From Geomonas diazotrophica (lineage in GTDB: Bacteria > Desulfobacterota > Desulfuromonadia > Geobacterales > Geobacteraceae): a DNA stretch of 64,000 bases. Shown here piece after piece: positions 27,993 through 36,404 of the stretch; the first letter of the stretch is position 1; each line of letters opens with the position of its first letter. A program made the translations under genes and the position numbers. The stretch spans positions 310,001 through 374,000 of the forward strand of contig NZ_JAHLMF010000001.1 of assembly GCF_018919385.1 (NCBI RefSeq). Reading direction: 5' to 3'. The notes under the pieces are model-generated. The model was not told the origin of the DNA, ran no database searches, and saw only the letters and a program-made list of their open reading frames with translations.

Positions 27993-28712
27993 GTGATGGG
28001 TAAAGCCAGACTGCTTTACGCGGCCGCCGCCCTGATGCTCGTAGCGGCAACAGATGCTTCCGCGTTCTGCTTCGAAGAAGCCGGCGTGGAATACGGCATC
28101 AACCCGCAAATCCTGCGGGCGATCGCCAAGGTAGAATCCAACTTCAACCCTGCCGCCGTCAACTACAACACCAACGGCACCTACGATTTCGGGCTGATGC
28201 AGATCAACTCCAGCTGGGCTCCGACCATCGGCAAGCAGCGCTGGAACTCCCTTGGTGACCCGTGCAACAGCGTGAAGACCGGCGCCTGGATCCTCTCCAT
28301 GTGCATGGAGAAGTACGGTTACACCTGGAAGGCGATCGGCTGCTACAACAGCCAGACCCCGGACAAACGGGACCGCTACTCGAAAAAGGTCTTCGACCAG
28401 TTGCAGCGAGTGAAGCCGGTGCGGCAGGAAGCGGAGTACAGGCCTCTCAAGGACAGCCTCGAGGCTCTGGTGCGTCAGAAGGTGGACGGCTGGGTGGACG
28501 AGGCGGCGAAAGGGAAGAGTGACGAATTCAAGGAGAAGGTGAAGGGAACCGTGCCGACTCCCAAGGAAGTGCTGCAGCAAAAAGCCGCTCCCGCCGAGAC
28601 CACCGCGAAGAGCGCTCTCCCACCGGCGACTCCCCCGAGCAACTCCATTTCCCAGGACAACATCGGCTACTACACCGAGGATGGGGAGCACTCGGCAATC
28701 CCCATCCCCTAG
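27993..28712 (+). CDS. Lytic transglycosylase, SLT/VirB1-like
   Basis: 239 residues with a signal peptide (1-23, cleavage near DASA). The lysozyme-like domain follows at once: AIAKVESNFNP holds the catalytic glutamate, and YDFGLMQINSSW and IGCYNS are the other SLT signatures. Four cysteines in the mature part suggest disulfides. The C-terminal 80 residues are a low-complexity Lys/Glu then Pro/Ala tail. It cleaves peptidoglycan in the periplasm; compact members with this layout often accompany secretion or pilus machines. GAGG precedes the ATG. The next gene is convergent, so it is transcribed alone. Confidence 0.88.
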   Translation: MMGKARLLYAAAALMLVAATDASAFCFEEAGVEYGINPQILRAIAKVESNFNPAAVNYNTNGTYDFGLMQINSSWAPTIGKQRWNSLGDPCNSVKTGAWILSMCMEKYGYTWKAIGCYNSQTPDKRDRYSKKVFDQLQRVKPVRQEAEYRPLKDSLEALVRQKVDGWVDEAAKGKSDEFKEKVKGTVPTPKEVLQQKAAPAETTAKSALPPATPPSNSISQDNIGYYTEDGEHSAIPIP

Positions 28713-28718
28713 ACATAG

Positions 28719-30092
28719 CTACCTGGCGCCGCATCCGGCGGGCATGACCCACTTGTGCCCCGGAGAAGGCGCCGTGTCGGTGATCAGGACGCGCCTCCCG
28801 GCCGCGTCGTCCTGCTGAACCAGGAACCCGTTCGCCTGCCTCCCCTCCTGCAGGATGTGCTTCCCGAAATCGGGCGCGATCCCCACCAGTTTGAACAACC
28901 TCTCCGTCACCGTCTGGAAATCCTCCTTCCCGGTCAGCATCAGCACCCGATACCCTGCTGTCTCCAGTATTCGGATCAGGGTGTAGTTATACGGGTCATT
29001 CTCGCCGATGCTTACGATGCAGCGGTTCCCCTTGTACTCGAAGTAGCGGTCGACCCTTATGCTGAAGGGAGTTGCGGAGCCTTCGGGGGACTGGATGATC
29101 TTGTTGCGGCTCCAGGCGGCGGAGATGGCGTTGAGCACCGAATCGACGACACTGCCGGCATCATGCCGGCTGACCGAGCAGACCCAGGTCGCCGCCTGGG
29201 GGATGGCCGGCACGGACGGCGCCGCGGCGACAGGAGGTGCCACCTTTGAAGGCGTAGCATCCGGAGCAGGAGCGGGTTTCCGAGCCGGTGCCGGTGCGGG
29301 TGCGGGTGCCGGTGCCGGTGCCAGTGCGGTTTTCGGGACCGGGACCGGTTCGGCCTTGGTTGCCGGCGCGGGCTGCAGGGGCGGTGCAGGCTTGGTTGCC
29401 GGTACCGGAGCAGGTTGCGGCTCAGCCTGAACCGGGGCCTTCTGGACCGGTGCCGGTGCAGGTGCAGGTGCAGGTGCCGGGGCAGGGACGGGGACAGCTT
29501 TGGGCGCAGGGACCGGCGCCGGAACAGGTGCGGCGGGCTCGGGGGCCCGGGGAGCCTCAACCGGTGCCGCTTTGGTTTCCTCGGGAGCCTCTGTCCGTTT
29601 TGCCTTGGAGGGCAAGGCTTCGGGACGCGTGCGTTCCTTCTCCTTCTTGGCCGGCTTCGCCTCGGCTTTGTGCAGAGCCGCAGCCGGAATCAGCAGGGTC
29701 CGCCCCACCTCGAGCGTCTTGATGTTCTTAATGTCGTTGAGCTCGATGATCTCCGGGACCAGGCGCTCGGCCGCCTCGTTGGACATGCCGAAATGGGTGA
29801 CCAGGATCTTGAAGATGTGGTCACCCGGCTTGACGGTGTAGCGCACGTACTCCGCACCGGGAGTACCCTGCTCTTTTTTGGCCTCATGCTTGGCCTTCGC
29901 CTCCGGCTCTTTCTTTTTGGGCACCGGCTTGTGCTCCTTCGGGGCCGGCTTCTGGACGGGTTTCGGCGCCGCAGCCGGCTTTTGACGCTCCAAATCCTTG
30001 ATGTCGATCTGGAATTCGGGAGTCGCGGCGTGGAGCCGGGCAGGGATCACCAGGAGCGCCAGGAGCAGTGCGGCCTTGTTGGCAGGGGTCAT
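28719..30092 (-). CDS. Exported LysM protein with long Pro/Ala linker and unknown C-terminal domain
   Basis: 457 residues from the ATG at 30092, chosen because AAGAGG lies seven bases upstream; a TTG at 30110 is possible but poorly placed. A signal peptide (1-22, ARLHA) precedes a Lys/Pro-rich segment and one LysM motif (about 85-140, YTVKPGDHIFKI to GRTLLIP), a peptidoglycan-binding fold. About 150 residues of Pro-Ala-Val repeats then span the periplasm. The last 150 residues (WVCSVSRHDAGSVV, YRVLMLTGKEDF) have no family I recognise. It lies directly downstream of the 515-residue membrane protein gene, whose C-terminal domain is of similar size, so the two probably form one envelope complex. 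Confidence 0.75.
   Translation of the reverse strand: MTPANKAALLLALLVIPARLHAATPEFQIDIKDLERQKPAAAPKPVQKPAPKEHKPVPKKKEPEAKAKHEAKKEQGTPGAEYVRYTVKPGDHIFKILVTHFGMSNEAAERLVPEIIELNDIKNIKTLEVGRTLLIPAAALHKAEAKPAKKEKERTRPEALPSKAKRTEAPEETKAAPVEAPRAPEPAAPVPAPVPAPKAVPVPAPAPAPAPAPAPVQKAPVQAEPQPAPVPATKPAPPLQPAPATKAEPVPVPKTALAPAPAPAPAPAPARKPAPAPDATPSKVAPPVAAAPSVPAIPQAATWVCSVSRHDAGSVVDSVLNAISAAWSRNKIIQSPEGSATPFSIRVDRYFEYKGNRCIVSIGENDPYNYTLIRILETAGYRVLMLTGKEDFQTVTERLFKLVGIAPDFGKHILQEGRQANGFLVQQDDAAGRRVLITDTAPSPGHKWVMPAGCGAR
29285..29330 (-). repeat. 6-base tandem repeat coding for Ala-Pro
   Basis: Imperfect repeats of GGTGCN on the forward strand encode alternating Ala-Pro in the LysM protein; a second tract lies at 29446-29487. 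In-frame length variation is possible by slippage. Confidence 0.6.
29446..29487 (-). repeat. Second 6-base Ala-Pro tandem repeat
   Basis: GGTGCA/GGTGCC units, about six copies, encoding Pro-Ala in the LysM protein. Same unit as the tract at 29285. Confidence 0.6.
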
Positions 30093-30106
30093 CGGGTTGC
30101 CTCTTT

Positions 30107-31654
30107 TCAAGGGTAGTAGACCACCAGGGCCTTCATCTTTTTATTGGTCTTATTGCGGTAGATCGTCAGCGCAGCGCCGCCCGGCGCCGCGCATTGTTCG
30201 ACGAGGTAGTCGCCTTTGCCTGCGCTCGACTCGACGCGGTAGCTGTCCGCGCCGCCGAACTGGCGCAGCACCCTTTTGAAGAGATCGTCAGAGATCGTGC
30301 CGCCGGGCACGGGAATGACCTGGATGGCCCGATAGACGTTATTCTCCTTGAACAGCTTGTACTCCGCACGGATGCCGAGGTATCTCACCCAGCCTGGATT
30401 CTTCTTGCCGTACTCAGCATCCAGCTTGGTCCCTTCGAGCATGGCGGGGAGACCCTCCACACCGCGCCGGGGGGCGCTCTTGGCCTGGGGCTGCCCCCCC
30501 GGCTTGGCGCCGGGAGGCGTCGGCGGCTTCACCGCCGGGACGGGTGGGGTAGCTGGGGCCTTGGCTGCCGGCGGGGCAGCGGACGGCACCCCCTTTGAGG
30601 GTGCCGGAGCAGCGCCGGGGGCATGCACCGGGGCGGCCGGCGCGGAAGCGCTCGGGGCGGCCGGGGATGGCGCCGGTCTCACTGCCGGCTTCGCGGCCGG
30701 CATGGTTGCCTGCTCGGGGGCGGAATTCCTGCCGGCCAGGTACGACACCAGCGGAATGGCGATCAGGACCAGGGCCGGCACGATGAACAGAAAGGGCCGG
30801 CGCCGCTTCTTTTGCTCGACCCGAAGCAGCGCTTCGGCAACGGTCTCGCCGGTGTAGTAGCCGCCGCCCTCCTTGGTCGCCAAATCGAGTGCGGGGGGAG
30901 CAGGCGTGGCCTCCTCGAGGAGCTCCCTACCGGAGACCCCCTTTCTGACCTCCACGCGGTCTTCCACCTCCGAGAGCGCCGCTTCCATGGGGGCGTTCCT
31001 CCCCTCGGCCTGCTGCATGACCTCCTCGAAGGCGGAGACGTCGCTCTTGCCGCCCCCCCGCAAGGCAGGATACTCCCCCGCGCCTGCCGGCTCCACCGGC
31101 AGTGGCTGAAACTCAACTACCGGAGCAGGGGTGGCCTCTTCTGTCGGCTGCTCGAGGTCTGCCGGTTCCGGACACGTCGGCGCTGCGCCTTGCTGCGGGG
31201 CCTCTTCCTGCGCCGCGGCGGTGGCGGGAGCGGCTTTTCTCCCCTTGGATGGCGCGGGTCTGGCAGGCTGCGGCTCTTCCGGCGGCGCTGCCGCCAGGGG
31301 ATCCCCCGCCAGCAGCGCCGCCACTGACTGCTCCAGCAGCGCATCATCCATGGTGAGGTCGAGCGAGACCCTGCCGTGCCTTTTGGCCTGGGCGGCATCC
31401 TCGCTGTCGCCGGCCAGCAGCACCAGCCCCCCCCCGGTGGGGAGCATCTTGTCCAGGTGACGCAGCAGGATGTCCCCCGAGAAACCGGAGATACGGCTTT
31501 GCACGAAGGTGATATCGGGGGAAAAGGCGGAGAGTTCGAACTCGCCCAGGGCGAGGGTTGACGCTGTCTGCAGTTGCAGAAGTCCCTGCTCTGACATGTC
31601 GTGGAAGATTCGTTGCACCCGCTGGGTGTCTGCGATGAGGAGGACGCGCGTCAT
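30107..31654 (-). CDS. Single-pass membrane protein with receiver-like N-domain, unknown function
   Basis: 515 residues. The first 115 residues resemble a response-regulator receiver fold (TRVLLIADTQRVQRIF; SPDITFVQSRISGFSGDILL; GLVLLAGDSEDA), but the usual acidic pocket and phospho-aspartate are not evident. A disordered Pro/Ala/Glu region (115-280) leads to one membrane helix (PFLFIVPALVLIAIPLVSYL, about 287-306), a Pro/Ala-rich periplasmic spacer and a C-terminal globular domain of about 100 residues (WVRYLGIRAEYKLF to KALVVYYP). I do not recognise the C-domain. The 3' end leads into the LysM gene within 14 bases, so the pair is an operon, expressed from 31680-31708. Confidence 0.72.
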   Translation of the reverse strand: MTRVLLIADTQRVQRIFHDMSEQGLLQLQTASTLALGEFELSAFSPDITFVQSRISGFSGDILLRHLDKMLPTGGGLVLLAGDSEDAAQAKRHGRVSLDLTMDDALLEQSVAALLAGDPLAAAPPEEPQPARPAPSKGRKAAPATAAAQEEAPQQGAAPTCPEPADLEQPTEEATPAPVVEFQPLPVEPAGAGEYPALRGGGKSDVSAFEEVMQQAEGRNAPMEAALSEVEDRVEVRKGVSGRELLEEATPAPPALDLATKEGGGYYTGETVAEALLRVEQKKRRRPFLFIVPALVLIAIPLVSYLAGRNSAPEQATMPAAKPAVRPAPSPAAPSASAPAAPVHAPGAAPAPSKGVPSAAPPAAKAPATPPVPAVKPPTPPGAKPGGQPQAKSAPRRGVEGLPAMLEGTKLDAEYGKKNPGWVRYLGIRAEYKLFKENNVYRAIQVIPVPGGTISDDLFKRVLRQFGGADSYRVESSAGKGDYLVEQCAAPGGAALTIYRNKTNKKMKALVVYYP

Positions 31655-31679
31655 GGGTTCCCTTGGTTTTTAGTGGCAC

Positions 31680-31708
31680 ATTTTAGGTTACGGGAGAGGA
31701 ATAATCAA
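31680..31708 (-). promoter_or_regulatory. Candidate sigma-70 promoter of the membrane/LysM operon
   Basis: On the reverse strand TTGATT-N17-TAAAAT (5/6 -10) about 26 bases before the ATG at 31654. Confidence 0.55.
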
Positions 31709-31835
31709 TATTATTCGGTTCATGTGAGCAAGACAAAGATCGCCGTGAGCGCGCTATTGGTTGCGTTGCCGCCTGTAATTGTGATAGATTGCTGCCGGGC
31801 CGGCATTGGCGCAGTCACATCCCGAGGGAGTTGTA

Positions 31836-32558
31836 ATGCAAGGCTTGTTGAAAAAACTGCTATGTGCACTCATTGCCCTGGTGCTGAGCGGCTGCGCTAC
31901 TACCTACGTCCCCATCAGCTGGGGACAGGGTGACACCGTCAAGAAACTCTCGAAAGAGGACGTTTTCCTTGCCGCGCTTTTCAACCGCTACGACCCGGAC
32001 CGCAGCACCGTTCGCGTTTCCGGCCCCTCGTTCGATGAGGTGATGATGCCCAGCGAGGTGAAATTTCACCTCGGCGCCTACCGCCCGGACATGAAGCTCA
32101 TCTATCGCAATCTCTTTCAGCAGTACAGCGAAGGACAGCTGCGCTCGGTGATGCTGCACGAGTTGGCGCACCACGTCTGGTATACCGGCATGACGGCGCA
32201 GCAGCGTGAAGACTGGCGCCAGTACTTGGCCAAGAACCCTACGCCCATGCAATCGATGGTGCGCGCCACCTACAAGCAGGGGAGCGATTACGACAGCGAA
32301 GACTTCGCCTTTGCCGTGGAGTTCGCCCGGCCCAACGACTTGGAGCAGCTGACCATCCTCAAGGTGATCACCCCCGAGGAGCGCGACAGGATCATGAAGG
32401 AGAAGTTTCCGAAGAGTCCGGAACCACCCAAGGGGCCGCCACTGGTCCACACGGCGGAGGGGCCGCGCCCTGCCGACGACAAGGACCTGCCCCAGGCAAC
32501 GCCACTGAAGAGCGCGAAGGACCAAAAGGACCGGACCCATCAGCATGAAATTTATTGA
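31836..32558 (+). CDS. Lipoprotein with HExxH zinc-protease motif
   Basis: 240 residues from the ATG at 31836 with GAGGGAG upstream. The signal peptide ends in the lipobox LVLSGC, so Cys19 would be lipid-modified. A metallopeptidase-like motif HELAHHVW lies near residue 108, and a downstream SEDFAFAVEF supplies a candidate third zinc ligand (gluzincin-like pattern). The C-terminal 45 residues are a Pro/Lys-rich tail. The fold family is not one I can name. The gene overlaps the pseudo-rhomboid gene by 14 bases, arguing for coupled expression and shared work in the envelope. Confidence 0.72.
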   Translation: MQGLLKKLLCALIALVLSGCATTYVPISWGQGDTVKKLSKEDVFLAALFNRYDPDRSTVRVSGPSFDEVMMPSEVKFHLGAYRPDMKLIYRNLFQQYSEGQLRSVMLHELAHHVWYTGMTAQQREDWRQYLAKNPTPMQSMVRATYKQGSDYDSEDFAFAVEFARPNDLEQLTILKVITPEERDRIMKEKFPKSPEPPKGPPLVHTAEGPRPADDKDLPQATPLKSAKDQKDRTHQHEIY

Positions 32559-33330
32559 CCGTTTGGAAAGAAAGATCGGCCGTTACGCCGTCCCCAACCT
32601 CACCATCTACCTGATCGCGGGGCAGTCGTTCTTCTACCTGATGTACATGACGGGGAAGCTGGACCGGATGGCCACCTACTTCTCCGCGGAGCTGTTCCTG
32701 TCCGGGGAGTGGTGGCGCATCTTCACCATCCCCTTCGATCCGCCGCAGTCCAGCCTCATCTTCACCCTGATCGCCTGGTATTTCTTCTACATGCTCGGCT
32801 CTACCCTCGAGGAGCATTGGGGCGCCTTCCGCTACAACGCTTACCTGGTGCTCGGCTGCCTGATCACCTTCGCGTCCTCTTTCCTGATCCCTGCGTATCC
32901 GGTCAGCAACGCCTTTCTCGCCGGCTCGGTCTTCCTCGCCTTCGCCACGTTGTTCCCGGAATTCCAGATACTGCTCTTCTTCGTGCTGCCGGTTAGGATC
33001 AAGTGGCTGGCGCTTCTGACCTGGCTTGGGTACGCCTACCAATGCATCATCGGCGGCTGGCCCTCCAGGGTCATGGTACTGGCCGCGATCGCCAACTACC
33101 TGATCTTCTTCGCCAACGACATCTACCTCAACCTGCGCCACGGCAAGAGGCAGCTCACGAAGAAGGTCGGCGGACTCCAGTTCCGTGAAAAGGAACTGGT
33201 ACACAAGTGCACCACCTGCGGCATCACCGAGAAGACGCATCCCGACATGGACTTCCGTTACTGCCCCAAGTGCAACGGTCAGTATGGCTATTGCCGGGAC
33301 CACATCTTCAGCCACGAACACAAGAAATAA
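32545..33330 (+). CDS. Rhomboid-like membrane protein lacking the catalytic serine, with C-terminal zinc ribbon
   Basis: 261 residues. About six membrane helices (residues 18-200) have the order and loop spacing of rhomboids (NLTIYLIAGQ; EWWRIFT; YMLGSTLEEHWG). At the helix expected to carry the active-site GxSG the sequence is VSNAFLAGSVFLAFATLFPE, with no GxSG, and no catalytic His is evident in the last helix. The cytosolic C-terminus (215-261) has CTTCGI and CPKCNG pairs plus further Cys/His, a probable zinc ribbon. I infer a non-proteolytic rhomboid-fold scaffold. It overlaps the lipoprotein protease gene and is followed by a small gene. Confidence 0.78.
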   Translation: MKFIDRLERKIGRYAVPNLTIYLIAGQSFFYLMYMTGKLDRMATYFSAELFLSGEWWRIFTIPFDPPQSSLIFTLIAWYFFYMLGSTLEEHWGAFRYNAYLVLGCLITFASSFLIPAYPVSNAFLAGSVFLAFATLFPEFQILLFFVLPVRIKWLALLTWLGYAYQCIIGGWPSRVMVLAAIANYLIFFANDIYLNLRHGKRQLTKKVGGLQFREKELVHKCTTCGITEKTHPDMDFRYCPKCNGQYGYCRDHIFSHEHKK

Positions 33331-33378
33331 ACTACGCAGCACGCTGCGGACGCCCCGCGGGGCTACAGGAGAATCTAG

Positions 33379-33687
33379 ATGCTGAACAAGCTGGCCGGCA
33401 TACAGGGGAAGTTGAACAACATCGGCGACGAGGTCTACCAGACCTGGAGCTACGAGCAGCGCCACGATGAGATCGCCAAGCTGGTGCAGGGCTTCAGAAA
33501 CGGCCTGCCGGTCCAGATCCTCTGCCAGCTCTCCGCCTCCATCGCCGGAGGGACCGCCGAAGCCGCCGAGCACCTCGCCATACTCATCTCCCGCCGGGAA
33601 AGAAAGACCATCGTGAACCGCGAATCCGGCTCGGACAAGGCACTGCGGGACCTGCTGCAGGCCACCCTGCTCCCCGCCAGAAACTGA
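33379..33687 (+). CDS. Small hypothetical protein, 102 residues
   Basis: A predicted helical, soluble protein starting MLNKLAGIQGKLNNIGDEVY, preceded by an AGGAG site at good distance. No signal peptide, membrane segment or family motif is visible. It lies 48 bases behind the pseudo-rhomboid gene in the same direction and may be the third gene of that operon. The coding character (good ribosome binding site, no long overlap on the other strand) makes it a likely real gene of unknown function. Confidence 0.65.
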   Translation: MLNKLAGIQGKLNNIGDEVYQTWSYEQRHDEIAKLVQGFRNGLPVQILCQLSASIAGGTAEAAEHLAILISRRERKTIVNRESGSDKALRDLLQATLLPARN

Positions 33688-33695
33688 GCCCGTCC

Positions 33696-36401
33696 CTACT
33701 CCTTATCCGCCACCGGCGCCGACCCGTTGATGATCTTCCCCGGCGCCGCATCGTCTTGTGCCAGCACGAAGTCAATTCCTGACACCATGTCCCCCCCCGG
33801 CGGCACCGTCACCCCGCGCGGGGACAACGCGTTCGCCTTCAGGCGCTGCACCTCTTCGACCGGTATGCGAACCAGGTACTTGCCGGGCCGTACCGTCTTG
33901 AAAAGGTAGTAGCCGCTCTCCTCCGACAGCGTCGTAGCCTGCAGCCTGCCCTGTTGCTCTCCTGCCCCGACCAGTTCCACCCTCACCCCCTTCATAGGCA
34001 CCGCCCCCCCCCGTGCCAGACGCACCGTTACCGTCCCGTCGATTTCGCCCCCGGTGGTCAGGGTGAACGCACACCTGGCAACCACCCCGGCCCTGGGTAC
34101 GATGCGACACCCTTCCTCCGTGGGGACCATGAAAGGATCCTCGATCGAAGTCATATCCACCGTCACATCGACCGGGACGTCCGGCTGCAGGAAAGGGATG
34201 ACCTGGGCGCCGGCTCCGTCAGGGATGGCCCTGACCCTGCTGCCGTTCAACAGGAAATCGACACGCGGCAACGCCCTGGTCGTGCCGTCGGGTTCGGCCA
34301 CCGCGGCGGAAACCGCGATCATGCCGTAGGGCGCCAGCGGTTCGGCAGAAGACAGCAGCCGCCCGGCGGGAACTGCGGCGACCGAAGAGCGCACGCCGAC
34401 GTCCAAACCATAGGCGCCATCGGTGCTCCCATGGGCGGCGATGGAATAGCCCAGCCGGCCCAACCGCTTCGACACCCCGAGTCTCACTCCGGTCAACCGG
34501 TCCGCCGGGGCATGAGACAACACCGAGTTCAGCTGCAGCCCCGGTGCCATCTCCAGGTCGGCGCTGATGTTGATGCTGGAAGGCTTGGCGACCGGGAGGA
34601 AGGAGTACCCGGCCTCTCCCCTCACGCTGACGTCGCTTTGCCTGGTGCTGACCTGCAGTTGTCCTGTGGCGGAGGTGTTCCCCTGCAGCCGGGACAGATC
34701 AGCCTGCAGTGTGGTATTCCAACCGTTCCAGCCACCGGAAACGCGCCACTGCGATGTCGTCTCGGTCCGTCCCGATTTCCTGGTGCCGAAGCCGATCTCC
34801 AGCGAGTACGGGACACGTATCTTATCGATTATGGTGAAGGATGAGTTTCCCCTGACGCTGGTTAGGGTCCGCAGCGGATCGCTTCTGTAGTAAAACTGCG
34901 GCGACTCGTAGTCGTGGAAGAACCGCTGCACCAGCTCCAGGTTCAAACCGAACAGGTCCCGGCTGCTTGATTTCAAGCTGACGAGCTGCCCCTCCGGGCC
35001 ACGCCCCGCCCCCAAGGCCTGGATCACTTCCAGCGATAGCAGGGTGAACCCGAAGGCGGTCCTCGCCCCGACCCCGAAATACTCCCGCTCCCCCGTTGCC
35101 CGCTCCGCATCCTTGACCACGAGCAGCGATCCGGTCAGATTCCTGGTAAGGCCGAAGTCCGAGGTGAAGGTCAAGTTGGACTCCGCCTGCTCCCCCTCCG
35201 GATCCTCGTGACGAGCAAGCCCCGTCTGCCACCCGGCGGATAAGGAGTAGAGGAATTCCCCCGTGGGAGTGGTGGCGTCGGAAACAAAGACCTCTTCCGA
35301 CTCTTTGCGCTCCCCGAAGGGGCCATGCAGCACCACCTTGAAACTGTTCACGCCGTAGTAAACCCGGAGGTTGACGAAATGGTACATTCCCTCCGCCGTC
35401 GGCGGCTGGTATTGGACCTGGGTGCCGTTGTGGAAAAGTTCCGCGTCCCAGCCGGCGGGAAGCTGACCGTGTATGTCGTGGGACATGAACTGGCCCGCGC
35501 CGATCAGGGGGCGGTTCGAGAGGTAGAGGCCGTACATCGGTTTGGTCGATGCCCCTACGCCGTCCACGTACGGCGCCTGGGTCGAGCCGAGCGCCACCTG
35601 GTTGAACCACAGAGGTCCGGCCCGGTAGCCCGACGCGCTGCGGCGGGACATGGTGAGGTCGAGCCGCTTGAGATCGTCGTTCACCGCGAGCAGATGAGCC
35701 TCCCCCGTCATGTGGAGGAGGTCGCCCGCGATGTCCAGCGAGTTCTGCATCCTGCCGCGATTGCCCCTGGCGCCGTCCGAGCCAAGGCTCAACTGTGTGG
35801 CGAGGTCGACAGCAGGGATAGACGCGGTCTGTCTCGTTGCGGTCGCATCGGGGTATTGTCTTGATTGGGGCGGAGGTTTGGGAGCCACGAAGGCTTGCCG
35901 CTTTTTCAAGGCCTGCAGCGGCAACGGCACGCGCGCTTTGAGCTCCAGGGTTGAGGTTTCCCGGCGCAGGTAGAAATCCACCGGCAGCCACCGCGAGAGC
36001 GTGCCGGAATTCACCAGGATCTCACCCTTTTGCACGAACGCCTCGCTGTTGATGGAGAACGCCTCCCTGCCGTGAACGGCGTACCCCTCGTCCAAGTCGA
36101 TCACGAAGGGGTGGTCCTCGCTCAGCACGAAGCCGAAGGCCCTCTTCTGATCGCACTTGATGGCCAGCGACAGCGCCTCCGCAAGGGGGCAGACCGGGAC
36201 GAAGATCTGGCCGTTTTTCTCCACGAGCAGGAAGCTGTCCGCCACCCTTTCATTGTCCAGTTCAAGCGCGACGATCATCTCCTGATCATTGGGAGCAGGG
36301 GGGGCGGGCTCACCGTAGGAAAGCGAAACGGTGATGAAGAGATGAATCAGCAGCAGGGCGAACCAGGCTCCCACGGTATGAGCGCCTGCGCGGGGTACCA
36401 T
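33696..36401 (-). CDS. Outer-membrane usher of a chaperone-usher pilus system
   Basis: 901 residues. A signal peptide (1-31) precedes an N-terminal periplasmic domain, a short plug-like region, and a long beta-barrel region with alternating aromatic strands (about 200-720). The C-terminal part adds a CarboxypepD_reg-like beta sandwich (GGEIDGTVTVRLARG; SGYYLFKTVRPGKYLVRIP). The order resembles divergent ushers of the alternate/archaic chaperone-usher group rather than PapC. It is the last gene after two DUF4402 subunits and a chaperone. The start is 4 bases past the chaperone stop, without a clear ribosome binding site, implying translational coupling. It should form the secretion pore for the fibre. 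Confidence 0.8.
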   Translation of the reverse strand: MVPRAGAHTVGAWFALLLIHLFITVSLSYGEPAPPAPNDQEMIVALELDNERVADSFLLVEKNGQIFVPVCPLAEALSLAIKCDQKRAFGFVLSEDHPFVIDLDEGYAVHGREAFSINSEAFVQKGEILVNSGTLSRWLPVDFYLRRETSTLELKARVPLPLQALKKRQAFVAPKPPPQSRQYPDATATRQTASIPAVDLATQLSLGSDGARGNRGRMQNSLDIAGDLLHMTGEAHLLAVNDDLKRLDLTMSRRSASGYRAGPLWFNQVALGSTQAPYVDGVGASTKPMYGLYLSNRPLIGAGQFMSHDIHGQLPAGWDAELFHNGTQVQYQPPTAEGMYHFVNLRVYYGVNSFKVVLHGPFGERKESEEVFVSDATTPTGEFLYSLSAGWQTGLARHEDPEGEQAESNLTFTSDFGLTRNLTGSLLVVKDAERATGEREYFGVGARTAFGFTLLSLEVIQALGAGRGPEGQLVSLKSSSRDLFGLNLELVQRFFHDYESPQFYYRSDPLRTLTSVRGNSSFTIIDKIRVPYSLEIGFGTRKSGRTETTSQWRVSGGWNGWNTTLQADLSRLQGNTSATGQLQVSTRQSDVSVRGEAGYSFLPVAKPSSINISADLEMAPGLQLNSVLSHAPADRLTGVRLGVSKRLGRLGYSIAAHGSTDGAYGLDVGVRSSVAAVPAGRLLSSAEPLAPYGMIAVSAAVAEPDGTTRALPRVDFLLNGSRVRAIPDGAGAQVIPFLQPDVPVDVTVDMTSIEDPFMVPTEEGCRIVPRAGVVARCAFTLTTGGEIDGTVTVRLARGGAVPMKGVRVELVGAGEQQGRLQATTLSEESGYYLFKTVRPGKYLVRIPVEEVQRLKANALSPRGVTVPPGGDMVSGIDFVLAQDDAAPGKIINGSAPVADKE

Positions 36402-36404
36402 CTG

